Assembly (NCBI GenBank): GCA_035610365.1
Contig: CM069439.1
Span: 1,240,001-1,304,000 of the forward strand
DNA: 64,000 bases
Origin: Aquatica leii
Lineage: Eukaryota > Arthropoda > Insecta > Coleoptera > Lampyridae
Reading direction: 5' to 3'
Shown: positions 46,396 through 60,199 of the stretch, piece after piece
Layout: each line of letters starts with the position of its first letter
Position numbering within the stretch: position 1 is the stretch's first letter
Notes under the pieces: model-generated
Database searches by the model: none
The model's input: only the letters and a program-made list of their open reading frames with translations
What the model was told of the DNA's origin: nothing
Translations under genes and position numbers: made by a program

Positions 46396-46441
46396 TACCG
46401 CTGATGATGGTAGCATAGCTATCGAAACGCGTACGGTGTTT
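46393..46441 (+). ncRNA. hammerhead-ribozyme-like motif at the PLE 3' end
   Basis: Core CTGATGA (46401-46407) and GAAA (46424-46427) flank a 6-bp stem GGTAGC / GCTATC (46409-46414 with 46418-46423, loop ATA). Stem III is the minimal A427-T432 and C428-G431 pair around GC, followed by a GTA cleavage triplet (46431-46433). Stem I is ACCG (46397-46400) with CGGT (46434-46437), extendable by wobble pairs. This is the arrangement of the short-stem-III hammerheads known from PLEs. One base (T, 46408) lies unpaired between the core and stem II, which may lower or abolish activity. Confidence 0.65.
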
Positions 46442-48049
46442 TTTTTTAATTGATAATTAGAATTATTGTAAATTCGTAAGTATAAAAAGTATAAGCAAAA
46501 ACAATTTTTTAAAGTGTTGATTAGTTTTTTTTATTTAATGTGCTGCTATATGTTTTAGTTTGGAAGGCGGCTTAATAAACTAAATTCTTTATTAAATACA
46601 TAATCATCATATAAGTAGTCGTTTATTGTTCTTTACTTTTAGTTTTTATTCGCTTCAATACTAATCTAATCTTTCACAAATATTATCTTTAGCTACAATA
46701 CTGTTACTCAAAGAATTTTTTTTTATGAAAAACAATAAATCTTTGAAACTTAGGTTTGCTTCTGAACAGATCCTAATTTTACAAAAAAGTTTTAATTACA
46801 ATGTATTACAAAATAATATCTATACATTCAAAGTAAAGTATGATAATTTTAAAATTTTATGTGATTTTTAGGTAACTAAAATTATGCAATGACTTGAAAT
46901 AGTCAAAAACGTTTTAATTATTATCAAACAATTGAAATATAATAAAATCTGAAAATAAAACAAAAATGTTATTTTGTTATTTTCTTTAAACTAATTTTTT
47001 GTAGTATTCTACTAAGCGCAGTTACTGATAAACAAATAAAATCTTTGACAAATTGGAATTTTTAATAAACTACATTTTCATTGTTAAAGTTTAGCGTCAA
47101 TAATAAAGTTAAAATTAAATTTTTACTTTAAACTGAATTCGTTTGTATTAGTTAGATGTTTACATTAACCAAATACTTTGTCATACATTCATTATTACTT
47201 GCTTTTCTAATCACTCAAACTCAATAAAGCTGTGCAGTTTAATCCACTGCAGAACGGGTACACTAAAATGAATTATTGATCAATTCTACTTAATAAAGAC
47301 TGTTTTAATATAAATGCAGCACCCTAAAAGAAGTCTCAGACTAGCAGATTGTAATGACGAGAAACGACTATAAGGGAATGGCGGAATAACGCCAAGAGGG
47401 AGTTACTTCAGTATTTATGCACAAATTCGAATCACAGACAGGGACATTCTAAAGTTAGAGACACTTTTTGCCACTGAATTGCCCTTGCAGTTTACATTAC
47501 GACATTGGTAAAATGAAACAAAAAGGGGAAATAAACCTACTGCTTTGTAATTTTTATTAAAATTTTAAGCAACCGCATGTCTACACTTAATATAATCTCA
47601 ACAATTTTACAACTTCTATTAGTATTAACCTGATTTTGTTAAAATAATAATAAAAGATAATTCTGAAATTTATTGAAATTGTTTTAAAACAAATAATTTT
47701 TGTATCGTTTTCTTTAGTAATATCGTAAGCTTTGTACGCACATTTTAAACATTTTCTCTTTTAAAACATAATTGACTATTTTACATCATTAATACACTTT
47801 TAATAGTAATAGATAAGATAACGTACATTATTTTTTGTGTTGCCTTTTGTAAAATTACATTTTTTTTTAACAAATAAAGAAAGCACCACAAATATAATGT
47901 TGGTGTAGCTTATTAATATTTCTGTCAAACTTGACATTAACTTTAACATCGTTTTTTTCAATTTAAACGGAATTTAAAAGGTTTTTAAATGACTCTATCA
48001 CCTGTCGCATACTCATTCTAGTATAATAATTGACTTCAAAGACTTAGTT
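46442..48049. other. AT-rich stretch with a GC-richer patch near 47310-47530
   Basis: No gene recognised. The patch at 47340-47510 has a plus-strand frame open for about 45 codons without an ATG, ending at a possible donor TTG|GTAAAATG; no family was recognised. Confidence 0.4.
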
Positions 48050-48150
48050 TTATGTGGATTTCTATTTTTCCCTTTTTTTTATAGAGCTTTTTTCGCCCAT
48101 TACTACACTAACAAACGAATATTGACGTTTGCGATGTTGGCAGCACAATA
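48050..48150 (+). repeat. short dispersed repeat C, copy 1
   Basis: Landmarks TATGTGGATTTCTA, GCTTTTTTCGC, TTACTACACTAACAAAC, AATATTGACGTTTGCGATGT and GGCAGCA recur in the same order, inverted, at 53170-53280. Non-coding. Confidence 0.7.
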
Positions 48151-51100
48151 AAATTATTTCTTTGGCTTACTTTTAGTTATTGCTGCCATGCAGTACAAAG
48201 TTTAAAATTATGTTCAGCAATAACTATTGCCTCATTTTGTTAACTGACAAATCAATATTTCTAAATTTCAACATACGTTTTTTAAACTTTTGCTGAATTT
48301 AGAATTTTGCAATACATTAATATTAACATTTATATTAGTAAGATGTTTTATAAGTGGACAGTGTCTTGTGAAGAGTCCAACAGCTCATCCTAGTTGGATT
48401 TTACCTAACTTCACTCTTTAACTTTCTTTTGAGATGGTCCAGTGAGAGGTATGTTTTTAACTTAATAAGTTTCGAATCTCCCTCTGATGATCTTATATGC
48501 TAACTAACAGAATGGATTAAACCCTATTAGACAAATTTCAGCTCCTTTTTTAAAAATACGTCTGCCTTTTCCTTCTTTTCAAATGTGGTTAAAAAATTCG
48601 ATTATTTATTGGTACCTAATACATGTTTAATTATATACAAAAAATTAATTAATGCTACAAATAATATCTATATATAAATATAATACTATAATAACAGTCT
48701 AACTATAAATTTCATTGTTAACATTTTTTTATTTAATTTTATGACTACTCGTTTTTTTATTTCAATTTTTTAGTTTAAGTTTTATAATTATTGTTAGATA
48801 ATTTTTAATATAAATAAATTATGCCTGTTCCGGTATATATAAAAACAGTTAAAATTAATTATTTGATTAAATTTACTTTTGTTTATTTTGTGGTTACAGA
48901 TTTTGTTCGGTTAGGATAGTATTAAACTTTTTGTATAAGACAAGCATTGAATTTTTTATCAGACGTTCTTGCAATTGTTTCTATACGTTTGAGTTTAAAG
49001 TAAATAAGTAAACAAAGGTGGCTATATAAAAAGTAAATATCATAGAAATACGTAAATTTATATTTGCAAAATATAATAAGCCAATATCGGATTCCCGAGA
49101 TGTTATTTACAGCAAATATATCTGAAATCTAAAATTTTCCAATTCACCGTATTGCTGGTTATACATAATCTAAAAATTTGCAACTAAATTGCGTAATACC
49201 AGGTAATACGATGATAATAACTTTCACTTGATCCTTGAACCATTATGAATAATGTGTGCGCAATTAGCACCTTGTAATCATAGTATCACGGTTCCAATCA
49301 ATTAAGAATAGAGTTTATTACCACAAGTAATATATTATTTAACGGATAACTTTCCAGTGTTATTCGAAAAGTTTCGGGACGACATTAATTAGTTTGTAAG
49401 AGAATTATTAAACTTGTAAATTGAATTCACACAACTACGATGAAGACTAATATAATCACACATGTGTATCTTACAGAGACGAGGATATTCACGTTCGTCA
49501 ATCCTTTTAACTCTTCAACAATTACACTGCGGTACTTTCTGTGATTAAAGAATTACATTGTTGCAAACGTTTCTGCTATTATTTTTATTACCAAACATTT
49601 CCTAAAGACATTCGCATAAAAAAGAAATTGAGAGATTGTAAACGTAATATCTTGGACTATTTTTGTCAGTTACTTATTCTTTCTAAACATTCCACAGTTG
49701 TTCCTTCTATTGTGATAAAAATATTTTGATAACTCTAGGGAAATTATTGAAGTATTTCGAGTAAGTTTACAAAAATTGATTTGAATACTACTAGAGCTTA
49801 AATTCATTTTTAATGTATAACTTAGTTTTCTAGGTAAACGACTTTCTAAAAAGTCCTCTGAATTTATAAAACATAAATGAGCTTTATTAAAAATTTGGTA
49901 TCTTTAATCAACTTAAAAGTTTTTTAATACAAAATTTGAATGTATTTTTATATTTTGCTAAAGAAATTAAATTTTTATATTATTCGAAAAGAAAAGTATT
50001 TAGTTTCTAATGAATTAACATATTATTATATTTGATAAATAACTTTGTTTATCGTATTTTGTGATTATTGTTTTATTATGTTATAATGCTATAATTGGTA
50101 TTGTTGAATAATATTTTTGTATTTTAAATTAAAATGAATTGCAATTTGTGCAAAGTTTGCATATTCATAATAAACATGAATACAACAATCTAAAACTTGA
50201 AAAAACTTTTGAATGATAGAATACCATTAACGTCTAATTCTAGATGACAGTTTCTTAACTCAGTATTTTATGATAGTGCTACTACACAAACTGCTTTTAC
50301 TAAATCGCAAACATAACCTTAAAAACTCTAATATCTCATATCAACATGGGAATTTTGGGTCAGATAGACAGCTATACGTTATTCTGCAGCTTTCAGTAGT
50401 TGTCGGCCATAAGTTTCTTTCTAATCCCAATACAGTGCTCGTTGCTTCAAACTCTTATCGAAGTCGACCTTCTAGCGCATACCAACTTTACCAATCAGCA
50501 ATCTGCATGATAATCTATCCTGAATTCAACCGACGAATTTGTGTGAAGCGCTAAACTTTTAAGAAGCTAGATCGTGTTCTTGATATTCTTAATCTAAAAA
50601 ACAAATGCCGTATAAAAAAAGTTTTACAACGTTTAGCGATATCATTTCTGTTAATGTTTAAGACCGTTTTTATTTCCTCGCCGCTTAAATCAATTAAAGT
50701 TTTTTTTTAAAAACGTTATATATTCGGTATAAATTTACCTAATTCTATCTTTAAAAAAATTAAGCCGTACGTTTTAGTAACACATTCTTTGATTTTAATA
50801 CTTATGAACTATACATTTTTATTTAATTTATATAAACCTCAAATAAAATTTGAAATGCTTAAATATTGATTGATTCTACAAGGATGGTAGCTTAACTTTA
50901 GAAATCCTTGAATTTTTTCAGAGTTTCGTTGTTTACAATAAGATGAAATTCTTTGATTTTTCACAAATATTTGAAATAGAAAAATAGCGACAGCGTAGTT
51001 TACATAATAAAAAAAAATCTAACATGTAAAATTTACACTGTTTTTATATTGTATTAAAACAAAAAGATATATTTTTATCTATTTAACAAAAGATTTATGA

Positions 51101-53169
51101 TCCTACACATTTTTTCTTTCATTTTATTTATATTAAAATTTAAAATAAAATTAATTATCTTTTTTGCTTTACTACCAAAATTAACCGAATTAAAACTAAA
51201 AGCATCCAAAAACTAAATTTCAACTTTTAAACTAAATTACAATATCAATTTAAAAATATACCATAAAAGCTTCTGTTGCCGCAAAATTGTCAATTACGTT
51301 AGAAACGTCAAGTGGTACCGTAAATTATTTTTAATTTAAATCTAGCAGTTTTTTGTGTTAATTAAATAAAATAATAAACACAAAGCTAGCGTTTCTAAAT
51401 AGTAATACAATTTTAATTGATGAATTTAAATTATGAGTAACGTTTTAAAAAAAATTATTCAAAATAATACGTATACTTCTAATCAAATCGGATTTAGATA
51501 ATAAAATAATATACTTTTATTTTTGCTCCAAAATAACAAAATGTAATTATCTACGTACTTGTTTTGGTTGTAAAATATAATCAAATGCATTAACATCATT
51601 ATTTGGTATTTGTTCATTGACGTTTATTTTTACAAGGTATTATTTGCGCATTTTTATTTTATAACGAACAAATTTTATACTAATTACAAATTATGGCAAA
51701 TATGTTACATAATATTAGATGAAAGAATGATAAAAATTTTGCGCGTTTTAATTAAAATACTTATTGGCTTTATTTATATTCTAATAATTAAAAAAATATA
51801 TTTAAACAAAAAGAAAGAAATAATGAATCTAATTTAATACAATGTGTTTTATATCAATCTTAATTTTGCAGTTTTTTGAATTAAAATGTTTAAAACTAAA
51901 ATAGTGTTTATTTAATGTGGTACGGTGTAGTTTTATTCGGCCAACAGAAGCGTGAAAATTGTATTAGTTATCAAGGCGGACAATTTAAAAAAAGCTTATG
52001 TTGTATATTCTATTTAATTTCTACTAAACTATTTTTATTTCAGTTTATTATATAACTATAAATGCATATTTATAGAAAATAAATAAATAAATTAAATTTT
52101 CTCACTGTTAAAGTTATACAATCTATTTAAAATATATATAGTATTTATAATAAATTTAATGTAGAAGAGTTTTCAAAACCAAAAAAGCTCGTCAAAATTA
52201 CCAACCATTTTGTGTTGTGGTATCTTATTGATTTGTTTATTTTTTGTTAAATTGTTACTGACCGTAGTTTTGTCAACAAAAATATTAGTAAAGTTTTTCT
52301 CTCAATTGTATAGTTAAAGATAGATTCATTTTGTTATTTTTGCATCATACATTGTAAATGCTTTAAATTTTTTTTGCAATTATTTGGAAATGGCAGAGTC
52401 GTAATATTTAGACAATAAAAACATTTGATCGCACTTGACAAAAAATTTGTTCTCAAGTTAGGTAAAAAACAAATTTATATTTGTTTGTATATTATTGCGT
52501 AATGTATTAACAACCATTTAAAAAATTGTTTGAACAAAATTATTTAAACTTTAAATGGGATTTGCATGAAGATAAAGTTGCAAAAACGATTTAAATTTTT
52601 TTAAATGAATTTAAAAGAAATAAGAAATTGTTCTAGAAATTTAAATTAAGCAACTAAGTAAAACAACTTTGTACATTATTTATTTAAATTCTGTTAATTC
52701 TTCTTGAAATTAAAGCTAATTTGCTGCATTTTGTATATACTCTAGTAATAAAATAACCGTTGTTATTTAAATTCTTCTATAAAGCTTTATTTTCTATAGT
52801 TCATACATTTGATTTAATAATAATGTAAATATATTTAATCTTTTGTTTTGTTTAAACTATAAAATATAAAAAAATTAAACTAAAAATTCTTATTATTTTT
52901 CGTTAATTGTCAAATAACAAAAGAACTCTATTAATCATATGTTAACAATTTATAAATTTAAAATAATTTGAAATCAATTTAGATGCGTGCTTGCATATTG
53001 TTGTTGACAATAACTTACACAACTGCCGACCGTTAACATGTTGACATTTGTCAAAAAAAATAATTAAAAATATTAAAAACGATTTAAGGAGTAATTTGAC
53101 TAAAATATAATTAATTTTTCTAAATGTGGTGCCAGTGATGTCGTTGAAGTGTTGACGGCAGTACTATGT
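48151..53169. other. long AT-rich stretch, no gene recognised
   Basis: 5 kb with only chance frames. 50270-50554 is GC-richer and open for 94 codons but shows no known domain. 49180-49400 is slightly GC-richer. Much of 51000-53000 is nearly pure A/T. Confidence 0.5.
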
Positions 53170-53280
53170 TGTTTATGCTGCCGATATCGCAAATGTCAAT
53201 ATTAGTTTGTTAGTGTAGTTACGTAATTAGCGAAAAAAGCTTTATAGTGGAAAAATAAAAAGTAGAAATCCACATAAATA
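53170..53280 (-). repeat. short dispersed repeat C, copy 2 (inverted)
   Basis: Minus-strand reading gives TATGTGGATTTCTA, AAAGCTTTTTTCGCTAATTA, CACTAACAAACTAATATTGA, TTTGCGAT and GGCAGCAT, matching copy 1 with several substitutions. Confidence 0.7.
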
Positions 53281-55735
53281 AATTATCATTTATTTCACTT
53301 GTACTATATACTTGATTTAATATCTGTCTACTCTTCAATTGGTTGTTGTTATACAGTGTTGTAATTTAACTACTGCTTTAACTAAACCTAATTATCTTTA
53401 AAATATTGTGTTGCTAAAAGAAAATGTTTATTTTATTGTCAAAACTATTAGTACATAATCTTTTGTTATTAAATTTTTTGATATTTGAATTTTAGTGTTA
53501 TGAGTTATCTTCACTCTGTTGTTTTTCTTAGAAACACTATACATTTGGATTTTTTTGTCATAATGACATATAGTAATAATAACCTTAAAATTGCAGTTAG
53601 TTGTAACACTGCCGAAATAAGTTATAGCGGGGTGTTTTTGATTGACATAAAACTATCTTTACAATAAATGATAAATATTTATTAAAAATAAAGTTCAGAC
53701 TTTTCCTGCTTTACTGTTATGTGTGTTCATCGGAAGAATCTTAAATCACCCTTTTTTTAACCGCTTGTATTTTTTTTGTTGCTGACAGTTTTTTTTGTTT
53801 GTACTTTTTGCTACCGTAGATTTCCTTTACTTTTAATCTCTGGTAATTTTCTTTATTGTAATAAATATTGGAAGTGTGTGACGTGTTATTAGTATTAACG
53901 TTTTACATTTTCGTACTTTGACAAAATTTTTATTACCGCACTGGAGCCAGCGGGCTACTGACAATACAAATCAGTTTTTCAGCCGATATTCGTCGGAATT
54001 CATTTCTCAGTTGACGTTTGCTGTGAGTAGATTGTTTAGCAAAAACCTTGTCCGTTTAATTATAAGTAATTGGTTTTTATTTAATTTCATATTGTCGTTT
54101 AGCGTTTTTTAGCGATTTGAATAAAAAAAAATTTTCACTTGTATTAAAAAAGTTTTTCCTTTTATGCAATTACGTTAATATTTACCGAGCAAGGATTTTT
54201 CTGTTACAGCAGAGTGGCAAAAAAATTCTGATGACGCTAAAAATTGTTTTTCTAAAAGATGGTGCACAGACGTCCAAGACAGCGTTTATAAATCTGCTGT
54301 CTTGGTGAATAAAAATGTTAAATTTTCTAAATCTGTCAATGTTGAAACGTTGTCATAAAGAGTTTTAACAGAAGATGGCGGTGGATTTGGCTGCGGGTTC
54401 AAGAAAACAATATCAGAACTGTACGGTGGCTTTGACTTCGCAAGTAAAAAGTCGTCATCATTAATATATTTTTGGTAACGGTTTCAATGCTAGCGCACTG
54501 AAAACTTTTAATGATGTTTTTTGGTACAAGTGTCAATGGTACTGTTTCTCAAGCTATACGATGGAAACAGTTATACGCAGTATGACTTCAATACAACTAG
54601 GTGAGCCATGTCTAATTAAATCATGTTGAAAACGTTTGCGAGAAAACAGAAATATCGGTGAAATATGGTTTTCAATAAACTCACTGCAATGCACATTGTT
54701 ACTAGAACGGTTCGCTTGAAGCTATGCCGCCAACTTGTTTGGTGCTTTTTTCCAAAATTATTTTACCTAACTTTTTTACTGTACTGTGGTTTAAGTTTCA
54801 TATATTCTATGCACAAAAATTATATCTGTGCCGAACATCCGCTTAATGTCTTACATAGGCAAATAGATAAGATTGACTGTTTTTTTAGAAAACTTGTTAT
54901 GCAATTGTTTCCAGTAGTCATTTTAAGAACTTGTATATTAAATGCGATACACTTATAAACCAGTTTAACAACTTTTTTAAGATACACGCCACGCCATTTT
55001 TTAATTGAAACATACAATAGCAGCTTTGTTGTCGCAACATGTTTCCTAATCCAACTTAATTTTTTGTACGCTTTTCTTTGCCACATGCGATTTAACGTTG
55101 TCGTGATGAAGTGTAACAGTTTTTCTGTTGGTCCAAAATATACGTTTACGCTGAATTTTCAAAACATCAAGTTGCAAACAATAACAATCAGCATTAACTT
55201 ATTTTTCTTCAACTCATAGTGTACCTACTACATTTTTGCAGTTATACCTGCTGGTATGTACAAGTTTTTTTTTGACATTCCTAAATAACAAAGTTTTCTC
55301 AATGTAAACACAAACGTTATAAAATACCAAACACATATAGAAATAATATTTATTAATTCTTTTTATTTAATTTGTTTATTACCTAAACAAAGATTTTTGA
55401 CACAGAACCAAGTTTCTTTATGTGATTTAAAGCAGTTCTTTGGTAAATTCCATATTTAAAGGTTACATCTAAGGAAGTAAATGTGCAATTTGACCTGGTT
55501 ATATTGCAAAGCAGTACGTCATTGACATCTGATGTGCAAAATATTGTTGAAGCTGTTACTGCAGTCTCTCTAAATATTTCACACAAGTTTCCTGTCCCTA
55601 TCTTGTTATTTATTTTTGGAACTTATACAGAGTGACGGATGGAAGCATGTTTTAAATTAACAGTACTCAGTTGATTTTATTTTGAATAAAGTAAAGAACA
55701 ACATCTGCCATCTCATTCACGTATGAAAAGTTACG
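53281..55735. other. no gene recognised; moderately GC-richer coding-like patches
   Basis: 53930-54030 carries a TTTTTCAG acceptor and a GTGAGT donor around a 41-base block, too short to judge. 54200-54620 and 54820-55086 hold frames with fairly balanced composition on both strands but no recognisable family. These could be remains of an unknown element upstream of the mariner-like relic. Confidence 0.35.
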
Positions 55736-56290
55736 TCACTCGGGCGGCGGCCATCCGTTTGAAAACAGGTTACATGTCGTCAGTAAAAAAGCATTCATAA
55801 CTCTGCCTAACACTTCTTGGTCAATGGCGCGCACTTGGTTTATAATGCTATCTTTCAACGTCATTAATGTACGGAGTTTGTGGGAATAGACAGGTTCTTT
55901 AGTTTCGTCACAGGAAAAAATCACAGAATGATAAGTTCAGAGGTTTTGGCGGCCATGGCACGTCATTGAAGCATGGAATGTGGCCACCAGCGAACATGTT
56001 TTTTACAACTTCTATAGATGCGTTGGCGGTATGCCTTGCAGTTGTTGAAAACAAACATTTTGAGTTTTTATTTGTCGTCGCCTCTGCAGTTTCGGTCGAA
56101 AAATGTATCCAGCATGTGGACCGGTTGTCCTGAATTTTGACCGTTTTGCAATTATGTTTTTTGTTGCCCTGTACGTTTCTACCCATCCCGGGATCGTATT
56201 CCTACTTGGAACGGATCCATTTCGACCGATATTGAAATGTCGACAAAAGATCCACTGTGTTATGACAACAGACTCGTCATTAAAATATAC
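55736..56290 (-). pseudogene. mariner-like transposase relic (C-terminal two thirds)
   Basis: Minus-strand relic. From the N-terminal side: a possible first catalytic block FNDES (Asp at 56276-56278), HMLDTFFDRN (about 56115-56085), then FSTTARHTANASIEVVKNMF (second catalytic region, about 56058-56000, where the usual QQDGA..HTA has lost its Asp to a small deletion), AGGHIPCFNDVPWPP, PLNLSFCDFFL (third Asp in CDFFL, about 55945-55910), then KEPVYSHKLRTLMTLKDSII, NQVRAIDQEVLGRVMNAF and NGWPPPE at the C-terminus (55736-55900). The C-terminal third is almost intact across two overlapping frames. The DNA-binding N-terminus is not readable. It is a separate lineage from the other three mariner-like relics (CDFFL instead of LDFFL). 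Confidence 0.9.
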
Positions 56291-59200
56291 GCTTCATGCG
56301 GAAACACACGGTGTTGGGATGTTGCACCGTCCACTGCTCTATAACTACTGAAATGGTATGCTATGCCGTGCAGAATAACAACTCTTCTTTTTCTCTACGA
56401 TTTGTAACGACCAAGTACAGAGTATTTAAAAAATGTCTGATTTCCATGTGTCACTGTAGTATACTATACGCTGTCTTAAGAAGACTTTATCTTCACTTAT
56501 GTTAACAGTTCTAAAAGTTTCGATAATATGAGAAAAAATGTTTATAAGTTATCTATCGTTTGCTAATCTACAACGCATAGAAATGCCCGTGTTCATATTG
56601 AACTTTTTTTTCGTCTTGTTTTTAATCCCGATTTTAAAAATTTAGTAGTTTTCTAAATACTTAGATATGTAAGTATATTTTTTTAGACTAACATGTTCTC
56701 ATGCTAAATAGTTGACACTAAAACGTATTTACTGAATACGATCAATTACCTTTACAATAAATTAACAATTTGATTTACAACAAATATATGTCTTTATTTT
56801 TTAAATGTGTGTTAAATTTATAATGATAAAACAGAAAGTTGGCAATCATGCAAACAATTTTATATATACCTAACTGTAAACATTTTTGTTTAATAAATTA
56901 AAACTCTGTAAGGATATTCTGGAAAAATTGCTGAAAAAATATTTACTTGATGAGATATGTTATATATAGGTAACAAATTTGAAATAGTGAAATAAGGTCA
57001 AAAAATGAAAGGATAAAGGGTAGCGCAATTACAGCAGGTGGAATGCAAGTTCTCACGTACAATACTCTTCATTAATTACATATTTTCTATGGGATAGAAG
57101 GGCAAGTCTCAATTACACAATTCCTACAACCCCAACTGATCCATTTGTGGCCTTGTCACGTTTTCTGACCTTGCGGCTTTTGTCTCATTTCGCATTATTC
57201 TATTACGGCTGCATCTCATTCCCTAGCGACGCATCACTCAGACGACAAATTACGAGTCTTAGGAATGACCCACCTTACTGACCGCTGAATCTAATCTACA
57301 GATCTCGTAATCTGACAATATATCATCACGCACACGTATGTGTTTCGTTGTCAACGCTAAACTCGAGGATTAGTAGGACCTAACATTTAAATGCTTTTAC
57401 ACAGGTACCTAAATGAAATGTAAGTTGGCTTTTCTGTTATATCAAAAGCTGCACATCTCTGCTTCTAATGTGTTCATTAAAAACACAAAGGGTTGCTCGT
57501 GTCAAATCCCTTATTTGAGTATTCCTATCATTTTGCATTCGAACCCTCTTTTTATTGATCTTGTATTTACTGCAAATTGTAAAATCTAGAAATACTTTCG
57601 TCTCTACTTTTATATATGTAATATTTACTTTCAAATGCTTCATTGGATTACAATATAGAATTTACCAACGTTCAATCAATACAACCTGAAATTTTTTTTA
57701 TAAAATACAAAACACGCACCATCTGGAAATATTTACACACACGTTTTGTAAATAATAGACGTAATTATTTACATATATCATTTAAAAATTACTTGAACCT
57801 TATGTTTTTGTTTTCAATAATTAATTACTTTTTTTTGACAATTAAACATTTATTTTGAGAATGGTTGTTTATTTACTTTTGGTTACTTTAAAATTGAAAT
57901 AAAATTGTATTTTTGTAGATTCCAAAAATAAGAAATTGATGAAATTGTAGTTTACTAACAAAAGTAAACATATTTGTTTATAGTCTAACGTAATACGTGA
58001 ATGTCACGCTATCAACGTTTCTAAATAGAATAAAAAAATTATATAACAAACAGTAAATAAATTTCTAATAACACTTACCAGATAAATGAATTCGGTAGTA
58101 TTTTATACAATAAATAAATAAATAAAAAATAGTTTTGGTTAATTCCCATAATTTTTTAGTTTTTTGTTTTTACAAACAGGGTACATGCAATAATTTTTTT
58201 TTTAATTTTAAATATTTTGTATATCAGTGTGTAGCAAATATAATAACATAATGTTATTAAATAAAATTTGCATAAAGCTCAAAATTTGTATTTTATTGAC
58301 TCAAGTGGTACGAAAGTTATGGTTTTGGTTCTAAAATCTACAGATTTATTTTTATTTATACTAAAATTTCAACTTTCTGTAATATAGACTTCATTACATT
58401 GATAAGCTTATTATTATATTTCTCTAAATTTATAGTGAACAAATTATTTATTCAAGATTACTTACTATTACATTGGTAAAAATTAAGTAAAAACATTAAG
58501 AGATATTAATAAACATTTTTACCTATTTTATGGTATCAAAACAAAGCATTATTTGAGACAATATATTTTTGACTTTTACAGATCAACAAAGTGACTCGTT
58601 TCTGTGTCTAAGGAGTTTTAGACGTTTGTCTGTTGTATTTGCTTTACATGTTTCTTATGATAGTTAAAATTTGTTTGGTTTTGCATGTTGCTCCTAACAA
58701 GATTATCTGCTAATTGCATCAAGAAACATTGTTTTCAAGAAGAGTTTTGATTTTACTAATTATATTTACATAAATAAACCTACTATTTTGTTCTTGTTGA
58801 GAATGAATGACATCATAGTTAAATCTAAATGCAACCAGAAAGTTTTCCATTATAAATTGCACACATAAGACGACATCTGCAGCTGCCCAAAACTTTATAA
58901 CAGTCAGGGTTTGACATTATATATAGTATATTGGTTGAATGAGCACTTTTCTTGAAAACACAGTACAGCTACTAAAAAAATAATCGCAAATTTTTCTGAT
59001 TGTAATTACTGACATCTGTTTCGACATAGAGCAGCAGTGAAGAAATCAACAAGCTTAAGTGTTGATGATGTACATTTTTCGTGTTGACTCTTTTCTACAT
59101 CTCAGTTTATCCTCCTCTTATAAAACTATAAGAAAACGTTCGCAAAGGTTTCATCATGTTAAGCAGTTTCTTGATTTCTATAAAAGCATGTTATCCTTTA

Positions 59201-59485
59201 TTTCTGCTGTAATTAACTACAATTAGGATGAAAATGTTTATAATAGAATTATCTGTTTTAGAATAAATATTTTAATTGCGTTTTAAGTTTTATTACATCT
59301 ACAATAAAAGATTAAAATAAATATTTAGTAACACAAATTTTTAGAGACTACCAATCGTGTGACATGATAAGAATAAAAACTTTTTCTTGTATTATTATTT
59401 CAATTATTTTGCCAAATTTTTGCAGCATTTTTGCAATATTTTTTTTTAATTTTAGAATTTTGAATATTTAAAAGTGCAGTTGTTG
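56291..59485. other. no gene recognised; GC-richer patch at 57000-57380
   Basis: 56291-56520 may contain the unreadable N-terminus of the mariner-like relic. 57000-57380 is clearly GC-richer than its surroundings, with no open frame longer than chance; it could be a regulatory or repeat segment. 57400-59480 is AT-rich. Confidence 0.4.
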
Positions 59486-59650
59486 TCTATACTAATATTA
59501 TAAAGCGGTCAAGTTTGTAAGTTTGTAAGTTTGTATGTATGAGGTAATCTCCGAAACTGGTAATCCAATTTCCAAAATGCTTTCACTAATATTTAGAATG
59601 AACTTTCAAGGCAAACATAAGCCATGTGTTATCTTGTTAGAATAAAATAA
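59486..59650 (+). repeat. widespread insect repeat end (TCTATACTAATATTATAAAG type)
   Basis: Starts TCTATACTAATATTATAAAG, continues with (GTTTGTAA)-like direct repeats at 59513-59538 and CTCCGAAACTGGTAATCCAA, TTTCACTAATATTTAGAATG. This sequence type is very common in insect genomes as the end of a mobile element, possibly a Helitron (TC start). The other end was not found. Confidence 0.55.
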
Positions 59651-60199
59651 TAAAAGCGCTTTTTGTGGTGACCTATTTTACAACTAAAGAATTTTCTATA
59701 GAAAAGCTGTAGAACTTAAAAAGTTCAATAAAACAGTCTGCGACGACATGTTGATTTATGAAATATGACTAAAAATTATTTTTAATATATCACGGGGAAT
59801 ATAAGTAGGTAATCGTAAATTCTTATCAATATATATTTGTTTATCATAGGAGAAATTTTATGTTGATAAAAACTGCTTTTTACACTACATTGTATGGACA
59901 AGTACTTTAGATTATGCAAACGTGTTTTTAAAAAACAAAATAAGGGCTACGCGTGGTCGGCGAAATAGTACGTACATGTCTGCAATAGTGTTAGCGTTGA
60001 CAAATAGCTACAAAAATTTAATGCAAACTTATTGCCAAAATAATTTAGTCGTTTTCCATACATGTCAGTGATTTAACATCATTTTATTTACTTCAGAATA
60101 ACACATAGGCCTGATGTTTCAAAACTATGCACTATTGTAAACATATCAACAGATAGCGCTGTTAGTTAAGCATTGCCTGGAGCAAACCGATTTGAATCA
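59651..60199. other. no gene recognised
   Basis: AT-rich, possibly the interior of the element beginning at 59486; no closing end seen. Confidence 0.4.

Noticed and set aside
54116-54620. Coding-like patches (frames on both strands, GC-richer)
   Set aside because: No family recognised, stops in every long frame; kept only as a remark in the gap entry.
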